From Caldilineae bacterium (GTDB lineage: Bacteria > Chloroflexota > Anaerolineae > J102), in the NCBI GenBank assembly GCA_011176555.1, contig DUEF01000032.1:1-11351 (forward strand): a DNA stretch of 11,351 nucleotides, read 5' to 3'. The notes under the pieces were generated by a model. It worked only from the letters and a program-made list of their open reading frames with translations. It searched no databases and was not told where the DNA came from. The translations under genes and the position numbers were made by a program. This document shows positions 1 through 6,087 of this stretch, piece after piece; within the stretch, counting starts at the first letter, position 1; each line of letters begins with the position of its first letter.

Positions 1-487
1 CATCGAAAGGAGAGCGCCCCGTCACCAGGGCGATGTGCGAGCGCCGGTACGCATACACCGACAACCCCGCGGCCCGATAGCCCAGGCTCTGGTAGAAGCC
101 GATGTTATCCAGGGCCGCCGGCCACGTCATCAGGCCGATGATGGCGGCCCCGCGGGCGGTGAGATAATCTTCAGCATCCTGCACCGCCTGCCTGCCCAGG
201 CCAGCGCTCTGGTGCTGAGGGTGAACCGCCAGGGTGTGGAACCAGCCCAGGCTGCCGAAACTGCGCGATACGCTGGCGCTGACGATCTCTCCCGCCAGAA
301 GGCCAACGCGCACGCCCTCCGGCTCGCGCTCCTGGTACGTTTGCACTTTGGATTCGGCGTAGTGCACCCAGCGACCGCGCCGGCTGTCGCCGAACAAGCG
401 CTTCACCTGCCGAGCATAAGCGATATCGACCAGCTTGCACAGCGCCGGTATTTCAGACGCCTCGATGGGACGGAAGAGGAGATTCAT
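1..487 (-). CDS. GNAT-family N-acetyltransferase (3' end cut by window edge)
   Basis: Predicted GCN5-related N-acetyltransferase, transferring an acetyl group from acetyl-CoA to an unidentified amine. Reading the minus strand from the ATG at 485-487 gives 162 codons without a stop, and the frame is still open at base 1. Motif A is clear around residues 84-110 (HTLAVHPQHQ, then QSAGLG at 93-98, the acetyl-CoA pyrophosphate-binding Q-x-x-G-x-G). Motif B is seen as DNIGFYQSLGYR at 127-138. About 162 residues is close to a complete GNAT domain, so little is probably missing. The start codon shares its first two bases with a 7-base repeat array, and no Shine-Dalgarno sequence precedes it. It is last in the minus-strand gene run, 221 bases after hisA. 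Substrate unknown; family call is firm. Confidence 0.85.
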   Translation of the reverse strand, partial: MNLLFRPIEASEIPALCKLVDIAYARQVKRLFGDSRRGRWVHYAESKVQTYQEREPEGVRVGLLAGEIVSASVSRSFGSLGWFHTLAVHPQHQSAGLGRQAVQDAEDYLTARGAAIIGLMTWPAALDNIGFYQSLGYRAAGLSVYAYRRSHIALVTGRSPFD

Positions 488-525
488 TGCGGATTGCGAA
501 TTGCGGATTGCGAATTGCGGATTGG
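486..525. repeat. Heptanucleotide tandem repeat abutting the GNAT start codon
   Basis: Five perfect-phase 7-base units, alternating ATTGCGG and ATTGCGA (486-520), followed by a partial unit ATTGG. On the coding strand the array reads as CCGCAAT/TCGCAAT units running straight into the ATG at 487, so the AT of the start codon belongs to the repeat. It takes the place where a ribosome-binding site would be expected. Related arrays precede hisA and hisG. Confidence 0.9.
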
Positions 526-580
526 TTGCGATCTCGTGGAGTGCGTATCCCCAGATGCGCCACGGTACGCGCCTCACCGC

Positions 581-761
581 CAACCCGTTTATGAACAGTG
601 CAGAAATAAAACGGTAATAGGTTGGAGCGACCTCCGGGAGGTGGCGGCAAGGATTCCTGTTGAAAGACAGGCGCTTCGCCAGTTAAATCTTTCGGAAATG
701 GCGACATTTCATCGCCACCTCCCGGAGGTCTTGGTCACCTGATTATTTATTGAAGGTTCAT
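581..761. repeat. Structured MITE-like element, copy 1 (right end truncated in hisA)
   Basis: About 181 bases matching 1580-1760 with roughly 14 mismatches by hand count, at a constant offset of 999. The left end carries AACCCGTTTATGAAC. The right end stops at GGTTCAT, and the outer bases of the right terminal repeat seen in copy 2 are missing. Inside is an 18-base perfect inverted repeat, GACCTCCGGGAGGTGGCG (629-646) against 713-730, with a 66-base spacer. The spacer holds smaller hairpins: CCTGT/ACAGG (656-671), GGCG-CTT-CGCC (670-680) and GAAATG-GCGA-CATTTC (695-710). It overlaps the 3' end of hisA and fills most of the hisA-GNAT gap. No transposase is encoded, so it would be non-autonomous if mobile. 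Confidence 0.85.
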
Positions 762-1554
762 CATTCGGTGGCTCCCGCCGGCTCAAGCGAATCGCCTCGC
801 CGAGATCCAACGCGCCGGTGTAGATGGCCTGGCCGGTGATCACGCCCTCGACGCCGTCCCCTTCATAATCGAGCAAACGCCGGATATCGTCAAGTCCGCG
901 CACGCCGCCAGAAGCGATGACCGCGAGACCGCTGCGCCGGGCCAGATCAACCGTAGCCTCGATATTCACGCCCGACAACATGCCATCCCGGCTGATGTCG
1001 GTGTAGACGATGCGCTCCACCCCGACCTCCTTCATGGCCCCGGCCAGTTCCACTGCATCCAGGCCGCTGGTTTGGGCCCAACCGTGCGTGGCCACCCGGC
1101 CCTCGCGCGCATCGATGCCAACCACAATGCGCGCTGGCCCGAACCGCGCCAGCGCCTCGGGCACAATGGTCGGCTCTCGCACGGCCACCGTGCCCAGCAC
1201 CACCCGGTTCGCGCCCAGCGTCAACGCCAGGGCCACATCCTCCAACGAACGCATACCGCCCCCGAACTGAATCGGAACATCCACCGCTTGACGGATAGCG
1301 TGGAGGCGCTGCAAATTGGTGGGGAGAAGGGCCAGTCGGTCGGGAGAAAAATCAATGGTCGGGCCGGAAAGCTTCGCTTTCTCCCCAAAAGCGCCATCCA
1401 AATTGACTACATGCAGCCACTGCGCGCCCAACCCGGCCCAATGCCGGGCCATCGCCACCGGATCGTCGCTGAACACCGTCTCAGCCTTGGGGTCGCCCTG
1501 ACGCAAACGCACACAGCGTCCCTGGCGAAGATCGATTGCAGGAAAGATAATCAT
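709..1554 (-). CDS. hisA: HisA, ProFAR isomerase, with C-terminal tail from a repeat element
   Basis: 1-(5-phosphoribosyl)-5-[(5-phosphoribosylamino)methylideneamino]imidazole-4-carboxamide isomerase, the Amadori step before the HisF/HisH reaction; cytoplasmic (beta/alpha)8 barrel. Seen: IFPAIDLRQGRCVRL with catalytic Asp8, the FGGGMRS phosphate loop (97-103), Asp148 in VVGIDAR (the probable second catalytic Asp), YTDISRDGM (184-192) and the second phosphate loop IASGGVRG (213-220). At 281 residues it is longer than the usual 240-250, for two reasons. About 18 extra residues (63-80) follow the NLDGAFG motif, and the last 16 residues (266-281) plus the stop are encoded by repeat element copy 1. 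The ATG at 1554 gives the canonical N-terminus, but a heptad array sits upstream in place of a Shine-Dalgarno sequence. Preceded by hisH, 235 bases away. Confidence 0.96.
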   Translation of the reverse strand: MIIFPAIDLRQGRCVRLRQGDPKAETVFSDDPVAMARHWAGLGAQWLHVVNLDGAFGEKAKLSGPTIDFSPDRLALLPTNLQRLHAIRQAVDVPIQFGGGMRSLEDVALALTLGANRVVLGTVAVREPTIVPEALARFGPARIVVGIDAREGRVATHGWAQTSGLDAVELAGAMKEVGVERIVYTDISRDGMLSGVNIEATVDLARRSGLAVIASGGVRGLDDIRRLLDYEGDGVEGVITGQAIYTGALDLGEAIRLSRREPPNDEPSINNQVTKTSGRWR

Positions 1555-1555
1555 A

Positions 1556-1576
1556 ATTGCGGATTGCGGATTGCGA
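1556..1576. repeat. Heptanucleotide tandem repeat upstream of the hisA start
   Basis: Three 7-base units, ATTGCGG, ATTGCGG and ATTGCGA, one base upstream of the hisA start codon (ATG at 1552-1554 on the minus strand). No purine-rich ribosome-binding site lies between the array and the start. It separates hisA from the end of element copy 2 at 1580. Confidence 0.88.
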
Positions 1577-1580
1577 AATC

Positions 1581-1769
1581 AACCCGTTTATGAACATTTC
1601 AGAAATAAAACGGTAATAGGCTGGAGCGACCTCCGGGAGGTGGCGGCAAGGATTCAGGTTGAAGGGCAAGCGCTTCGCCAGTCAGAGCTTTCGGAAATGA
1701 CGACATTTCATCGCCACCTCCCGGAGGTCTTGATTACCTGATTATTTATTGAAGGTTCATGAACGGGTT
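1581..1769. repeat. Structured MITE-like element, copy 2 (complete, with terminal inverted repeats)
   Basis: A 189-base element between hisH and hisA. Terminal inverted repeats are AACCCGTTTATGAAC (1581-1595) and GTTCATGAACGGGTT (1755-1769), matching at 14 of 15 positions. A nested 18-base perfect inverted repeat, GACCTCCGGGAGGTGGCG (1628-1645) against 1712-1729, encloses a 66-base spacer with a conserved small hairpin GAAATG-ACGA-CATTTC (1694-1709). It begins 20 bases after the hisH stop. No coding capacity and no clear target-site duplication. Same orientation as copy 1. Confidence 0.85.
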
Positions 1770-1789
1770 TCGGGTAGCAGACGCCGAAT

Positions 1790-2425
1790 TCATTCGCTGG
1801 GTTCTTCCACGATGCCGACGAAATTACGCAAAATGCGCAGTCCCACCTGCTGGCTCTTCTCCGGGTGGCATTGGATGCCCCAAACGTTGTTCCGCCGCAC
1901 TACCGAAGGATATTCGATGCCATAATCGGTCGTGGCCAGCACATCGGCCGGGTCAGCGGCGTCGCAATAGTAGGAATGCACGAAATAAGCGTAAGCGCCA
2001 TCGGCGATGCCCGCCAGCAGCGGATCCGGACGCAGGGGATGCAGTTGGTTCCAGCCAATCTGCGGAACGCGGAGCTCTGTCTCAAACTTCCGCACTCGTC
2101 CGGGCAACAAGCCTAAACCCGGCCACTCCCCCATCTCCTCGCTGGCGTCGAACAGCATCTGCATCCCCACGCAAATGCCCAGCAGCGGCGTCCCCTCCAC
2201 CGCCACCTCCTTCACCACCGAGGACAAATTCACCTGCGCCAGATTGGTGATGCACGCGCCAAAAGCGCCCACGCCGGGCAGGATCACGCCGTCAGCGTCC
2301 AGAATACTGCGAGGATCAGCCGTCAGCATGACCGTTTGCCCGCTGCCAGCTTCGCTGATCGCCCGCTCCACCGCCTTCTGCACACTACGGACATTGCCGA
2401 TGTTGTAGTCGATAATAGCGATCAT
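1790..2425 (-). CDS. hisH: HisH, glutamine amidotransferase subunit of IGP synthase
   Basis: Class I glutamine amidotransferase that hydrolyses glutamine and passes ammonia to HisF, which makes imidazole glycerol phosphate and AICAR; cytoplasmic HisF-HisH heterodimer. The catalytic triad is visible: Cys85 in LLGICVGMQML, and His187 and Glu189 in IQCHPEKS. The N-terminal IAIIDYNIGNVRSVQKA and the LPGVGAFG oxyanion-loop region (49-56) are typical, and 211 residues is a normal length. The ATG at 2425 overlaps the vapC stop by four bases (ATGA). No Shine-Dalgarno sequence precedes it, so translation is probably coupled to the upstream toxin gene. Its partner hisF is not in the window. Element copy 2 follows the stop by 20 bases. 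Confidence 0.96.
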   Translation of the reverse strand: MIAIIDYNIGNVRSVQKAVERAISEAGSGQTVMLTADPRSILDADGVILPGVGAFGACITNLAQVNLSSVVKEVAVEGTPLLGICVGMQMLFDASEEMGEWPGLGLLPGRVRKFETELRVPQIGWNQLHPLRPDPLLAGIADGAYAYFVHSYYCDAADPADVLATTDYGIEYPSVVRRNNVWGIQCHPEKSQQVGLRILRNFVGIVEEPSE

Positions 2426-2874
2426 GGCGACAGAAAAGGATTGAGATCAGCGGGGAAAGGAACCAGCCCCACCGCGCCCGCGGCCAGCCACAATTTGCGG
2501 TCGAAAACCGCCAGGGTGATCGGTTCCCGCATCAGGCGGCGCCAGGTGAGAGCCGAAGCCAGATGCACAGCGTCGTAACCGCGCAGGCCGTGCTCCCAGG
2601 CCAGCTCTCCGGCCAGAGTGACAAGCTGTTCATCCAGAGGGACTTTAGTTATCGTATGCCAGTCGCTGAAAAATCTGCGCAGTTTTTCCTGTGCTCCCGC
2701 TTCAGGCAGCACCCGCATCCGCACTGATTTGGCAAAGGCGGCGACCATTTCCGTACGGGTAATCAACGCTGTTCCGGTGACCGCAGCCCGATGAACCGCC
2801 TCGCTCACTTCATCCGAACCGCGCTCGCTGACATAGTATTTGAGTAAAGCGCTGGTGTCCAGGTAGATATTCAA
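2422..2874 (-). CDS. vapC: VapC-like PIN-domain ribonuclease toxin
   Basis: PIN-domain toxin of a type II toxin-antitoxin pair, expected to be an Mg2+-dependent endoribonuclease neutralised by the preceding antitoxin. The four PIN acidic positions are visible: Asp6 (YLDTSALLK), Glu42 (TRTEMVAA), Asp101 (GYDAVHLASA) and Asp125 (AVFDRKL). The length of 150 residues fits the family. The start codon is TTG at 2872-2874, overlapping the antitoxin stop as TTGA and preceded by GGAGG seven bases upstream. At the other end its TGA overlaps the hisH ATG. The toxin gene is therefore wedged, by overlaps on both sides, into the hisB-hisH interval. The cellular target cannot be read from the sequence. Confidence 0.92.
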   Translation of the reverse strand: MNIYLDTSALLKYYVSERGSDEVSEAVHRAAVTGTALITRTEMVAAFAKSVRMRVLPEAGAQEKLRRFFSDWHTITKVPLDEQLVTLAGELAWEHGLRGYDAVHLASALTWRRLMREPITLAVFDRKLWLAAGAVGLVPFPADLNPFLSP

Positions 2875-3155
2875 TCTCGATCCTCCAGCATCAAGTCAGA
2901 AACGAGGACATCCTCACGCAATTTTTCAATTGGCTCCACCGGGTCAAGCGTCAATTTTTCGCCATCCCAGATCAAAAAACCGGCATCGCGCAAGGCCACA
3001 ACCTTTTCCTCCGTCGTCTTTTCTCTCACAGGCACGATCTGCCCCACCGGTTCACCTCGTTCGGTGATGAGCACGATAGAACCCTGCTTGACCTGGCGGA
3101 TGTATTTGCTCAGGTGTGTTTTTAGCTCGCGAATACCAACAGTTGCAACGGTCAT
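2871..3155 (-). CDS. Phd/YefM-family antitoxin paired with VapC
   Basis: Antitoxin expected to bind and inhibit the PIN toxin and to repress its own promoter as the pair. The 94-residue protein has the Phd/YefM N-terminal DNA-binding fold signature: VGIRELKTHLSKYIRQVKQG (6-25), then IVLITERGEPVGQIVPV (27-43). The acidic C-terminal half (about 47-94) is the likely toxin-wrapping segment. An upstream in-frame start at 3215 would add 20 unconserved residues. The ATG at 3155 is preferred because GGAG lies six bases before it and the family fold begins right there. It begins 87 bases after the hisB stop and ends in a 4-base overlap with the toxin. The spaced start and good ribosome-binding site suggest an independent expression signal inside the his cluster. 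Confidence 0.92.
   Translation of the reverse strand: MTVATVGIRELKTHLSKYIRQVKQGSIVLITERGEPVGQIVPVREKTTEEKVVALRDAGFLIWDGEKLTLDPVEPIEKLREDVLVSDLMLEDRD
2882..2886 (-). promoter_or_regulatory. Shine-Dalgarno sequence for vapC
   Basis: GGAGG on the minus strand, seven bases before the TTG start of the toxin and inside the 3' end of the antitoxin gene. It decides the TTG start and explains how the toxin is translated despite the weak start codon. Confidence 0.75.
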
Positions 3156-3160
3156 AATCT

Positions 3161-3165
3161 GCTCC
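3161..3165 (-). promoter_or_regulatory. Shine-Dalgarno sequence for the Phd-type antitoxin
   Basis: CGGAGC on the minus strand places GGAG six bases before the ATG at 3155. It supports this start over the longer in-frame extension. Confidence 0.65.
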
Positions 3166-3242
3166 GATTCGTGTGATGTGACTACATCATAGCACAAGTA
3201 ACCACATCTTGCCAATCAAACACAAGGCGGCGACCGCCCGAC

Positions 3243-3833
3243 CTACGCCGTCAGCGTGCCCTTGGTCGAGGGAACGCCCCGCCGCCGGGGATCCTGGCGG
3301 GTGGCCGCGTCCAGCGCCCGCGCAAACGCTTTATAAAGCGCCTCGCACTGGTGATGATCGTTGCTGCCGTAAAACACATGGGCATGCAAATTCATGCCGG
3401 CATGGGTGGCCACCGACTCGAAAAAATGGCCGATGAGGTCCGTACCCAGGCCGCCGATGCGCGGCGTATGCCAATCGGCCTGGAACACGCAATAAGGCCG
3501 GCCGCCGAGATCGACCACCACACGCGCCAGCGCTTCATCCATCGGTACGTAGCTGTGGGCGGTGCGCACGATGCCCGAGCGGTCGCCCAAACCCTGGCTG
3601 ATGGCCTTGCCCAGGCAGATGCCCACGTCCTCGACCGTGTGATGTTCATCCACATGCAAGTCGCCCTGCGCCTGCACGGTTAGATCGAACAGGCCGTGGC
3701 TGGCGAAAAGCGTGAGCATGTGGTCGAAGAAACCGATGCCGGTGTCGATCCGCGCCTGGCCGGAGCCATGCAGGTCGAGCGAGAGCGCGATGTCGGTTTC
3801 GGTGGTGGTGCGGGTGATGGTGATAGGGGTCAT
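3243..3833 (-). CDS. hisB: HisB, imidazoleglycerol-phosphate dehydratase
   Basis: Mn2+-dependent dehydration of imidazole glycerol phosphate to imidazole acetol phosphate, step 7 of histidine synthesis (counting PRPP plus ATP as step 1); cytoplasmic 24-mer in known enzymes. The paired metal-binding motifs are intact: FFDHML (35-40), DEHHTVEDVG (62-71), HFFESVATHAGMNLH (136-150) and YGSNDHHQCEALYKA (155-169). The 196-residue length matches monofunctional bacterial HisB; there is no fused histidinol phosphatase. The ATG at 3833 is preferred to a TTG two codons upstream, and AGGG lies about nine bases before the ATG. It starts 36 bases after the lipoprotein stop. The next gene is an antitoxin rather than a his gene. 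Confidence 0.97.
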   Translation of the reverse strand: MTPITITRTTTETDIALSLDLHGSGQARIDTGIGFFDHMLTLFASHGLFDLTVQAQGDLHVDEHHTVEDVGICLGKAISQGLGDRSGIVRTAHSYVPMDEALARVVVDLGGRPYCVFQADWHTPRIGGLGTDLIGHFFESVATHAGMNLHAHVFYGSNDHHQCEALYKAFARALDAATRQDPRRRGVPSTKGTLTA

Positions 3834-3869
3834 AAACAAAATCCCTGGGATGCAGCGCCGTCGGGTGGC

Positions 3870-5912
3870 TCAATCATCGAGGATGTCAAAGGAGGCAATC
3901 GCATAATCAACGATTGCCTGCATGTCTGCCATGCGAGCGCCTTTGATCCGATTCTCCACCGCCTGCACCAATTCCCGTGTTTTCGAATCGAGATCGCTTT
4001 TATCCGATTTAATCAGCGAATCAAAATCGAGATAGACGAATGAGGCCTTAAAAGAGACGCCATCAGCAACGTGGTATATCTGCCACATATTTATGCCCAA
4101 ATCCGCCAGTTCCATCTCAATCACATCCAGCTCATAACCATTGGCATTCGTCACCTTGTCTTGCCTCTTGATCTCAAATCCAAGGCCCTGCCTTTCGATG
4201 AGTCGTAGTGACAGCGCAACGTACTGGTCCTGAGATAGGGGACCAAGCTTCAAATCGGCCAATTGTTCTTCGACAATCATCAAGATGGCCTCTTGGTGTG
4301 GCTCTACGACACAGATCTCGGCGCCCACTGCACAGAATGTGCTCACGATATCGCTGGCGTTGTCCTCGGACCAATCCTCAGGATACTGAATACTGAATTC
4401 TGGGCTACGCCCACTCTGATAAAGCGCCATGTTGCCGAGATCCGTGTGAATCGGAGTCGGCGTGGGCGCAATGACGACAGGCGTGGGAGCCCCATCATAC
4501 GGCCTATCGACGCTGATGAAATAGCCGCCCACATCATAGCCGTAGCCATCGAAAACCAAAATGCCATAGAGTCCGGTCTCGGGCGCTTCAAAGGTTAATT
4601 CCGCATCCATACCAAAGATGCCCCCACCCGAATCATCATCGCTGGGAAATTCCTCGAACGCCTGACCGCGCATGAGGTTGATCGCCACCATCGAATCGAC
4701 CAAAACCGATTCCACCTTGATATTCACCGCATCCCCTTTTTTCATCTCGATGCGATAGACATCGATATCCCCGGGGAAATCAAGGCTTCCGAGCAATGTG
4801 TCGCCATACGTCATGCGGGGTGCGCCATCCTGCGGGTCGTTGAATTTACGCAATGGCACATTGGAACGTAACGTTGCCGCAGAATTCCAGGTGTCGCTGT
4901 GCGCAACCTCGATAAAATAGGGAGCATCCCACTCGATTTCGAAACTCAGGTTCTCGTCTCCTGCGCCCACATCATCCGCCGAGGTGACGTAATCTCCTGC
5001 GACATCAGAGACATAAATCGCATAATCAAATTTGGTTTCAACGTCAATTTCGATCTCTGTTCCCACATCCCCTTCCACGACGAACAGTTCCGAATCCCAC
5101 TCATTGAGCAAAGTCACCGAATGTCGTTTTTGGGGCTCTTCCAGACCGGACCAAAGGTCGCCAAAGCCATCCACATCCTCGCCGGCGATCAAGCCTTCAG
5201 CGCGGGGCAAAATATCCGCAGCTGAGGCCACCAGGCCAAACTCCGCATCGGCGAAAGTGAAACCGGAAATGCCGACCACATCACCCAATTCCGATACCAG
5301 TACGCCGCCGCTCTGCCCCCCCGCAATGGCGGCGTCCGTCTGGAAATACGTCATGCCGATGCGCTCCCATTCCCTCATACGCGAAATCAACCCACGCGAG
5401 ATCGTCGGTTGCGGAAACTCCTCCACCTCGCCAGGATAGCCGATGAGGTACACATCATTGCCGATGATAAGATCTTCGCCATCGACAAGAGCCAGGGCGG
5501 GCAGATCGGTCTCGAGCGGGCCAATGACAGCAAGATCACCCATCAAATCCATGCCGACCACAGGCGCGTCGAGAAACTCCGAGCCATCAGGAAAAACGAC
5601 CCGCACTTCCTGAAAAGGCCAGACCACATGCGCGTTGGTCACCACGTAGCCGCCATCCACCAACACGCCGCTGCCCGTAGCGGCCTCAGTTTCGATAAAC
5701 GCCACCGAGGGCGAAACCAGATCAAAGATCTCGTTGGGTTTGAGCGGGGCCGGCGTTGGCGTGGCAGTGGGAACGGGCGTGTCGGTTGGGAGAGACGTGG
5801 CGGTGGGAATAGGTGTGGCGGTCGCAGGCGGGGTAGGGGTGGCCGTCGGTTCCGCTGTTGCGCATCCCGTCAGAAAAATGCCGATGATGGCGAGCTTCAA
5901 AAAATATCTCAT
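3870..5912 (-). CDS. Secreted trypsin-like serine protease lipoprotein with PPC-like domains
   Basis: Predicted exported, lipid-anchored serine protease of 680 residues. Seen in order: a signal peptide with lipobox LTGC (Cys17); a Thr/Pro-rich linker (about 19-56); and a chymotrypsin/HtrA-like protease domain (about 60-240) with catalytic His95 (TNAHVV), Asp126 (GDLAVIG) and Ser201 (GGQSGG). Two acidic beta-rich modules follow (about 268-350 and 355-470), the second resembling bacterial pre-peptidase C-terminal (PPC) domains. A second Pro/Thr linker (475-489) leads to an unrecognised C-terminal domain (about 491-680) beginning with a PsbP/DUF1795-like SIQYPEDW. There is no PDZ domain, unlike DegP. 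The ATG at 5912 is chosen over 5951 because it starts the signal peptide directly and AAGGTGG precedes it. No link to histidine synthesis is apparent, and the base composition looks less GC-rich than the his genes. Substrate unknown. Confidence 0.88.
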   Translation of the reverse strand: MRYFLKLAIIGIFLTGCATAEPTATPTPPATATPIPTATSLPTDTPVPTATPTPAPLKPNEIFDLVSPSVAFIETEAATGSGVLVDGGYVVTNAHVVWPFQEVRVVFPDGSEFLDAPVVGMDLMGDLAVIGPLETDLPALALVDGEDLIIGNDVYLIGYPGEVEEFPQPTISRGLISRMREWERIGMTYFQTDAAIAGGQSGGVLVSELGDVVGISGFTFADAEFGLVASAADILPRAEGLIAGEDVDGFGDLWSGLEEPQKRHSVTLLNEWDSELFVVEGDVGTEIEIDVETKFDYAIYVSDVAGDYVTSADDVGAGDENLSFEIEWDAPYFIEVAHSDTWNSAATLRSNVPLRKFNDPQDGAPRMTYGDTLLGSLDFPGDIDVYRIEMKKGDAVNIKVESVLVDSMVAINLMRGQAFEEFPSDDDSGGGIFGMDAELTFEAPETGLYGILVFDGYGYDVGGYFISVDRPYDGAPTPVVIAPTPTPIHTDLGNMALYQSGRSPEFSIQYPEDWSEDNASDIVSTFCAVGAEICVVEPHQEAILMIVEEQLADLKLGPLSQDQYVALSLRLIERQGLGFEIKRQDKVTNANGYELDVIEMELADLGINMWQIYHVADGVSFKASFVYLDFDSLIKSDKSDLDSKTRELVQAVENRIKGARMADMQAIVDYAIASFDILDD

Positions 5913-5993
5913 GCCTTTCCACCTTGGAGGGTTGTTCAAGAGACTTCGCAACGACTTCAGGTGCAGGTGTTCCCTGGGTGGTCATCCAGAAAT

Positions 5994-6058
5994 AACCTCC
6001 GGGAGGTGGTCGCTAAGGTTCCGACAAACGAAGTGGCGTTGGCCACCTCCCGGAGGTT
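5994..6058. repeat. Third, diverged hairpin element after the epimerase gene
   Basis: A perfect 16-base inverted repeat, AACCTCCGGGAGGTGG (5994-6009) against 6043-6058, with a 33-base spacer. The arm core matches that of the two elements around hisA, and the bases just inside (TCGCTAAGGTT) loosely resemble theirs, but the spacer is half as long and no terminal repeats are visible. It lies 29 bases after the epimerase stop and 81 bases before the lipoprotein start, filling the core of the 175-base gap. There is no U-run after the stem on the minus strand, so it is not a classic intrinsic terminator. Confidence 0.8.
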
Positions 6059-6087
6059 GACTCAGGAAGTTATTCCTAGACGGTTAC

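Noticed and set aside
486..525. Heptad arrays as CRISPR
   Set aside because: Units are 7 bases with no spacers and no cas genes nearby.
35..742. Plus-strand open frame of 235 codons
   Set aside because: It runs antisense across the GNAT gene, the heptad array and element copy 1, and its protein has no family features. The minus-strand GNAT frame has clear motifs.
581..761. Elements as classic intrinsic terminators
   Set aside because: The stems are strong, but no U-run follows closely on the minus strand and the 66-base spacer is too long for a standard terminator hairpin.
5913..5951. Longer lipoprotein start at 5951
   Set aside because: The 13 extra residues would sit in front of an otherwise normal lipoprotein signal peptide that begins at 5912.
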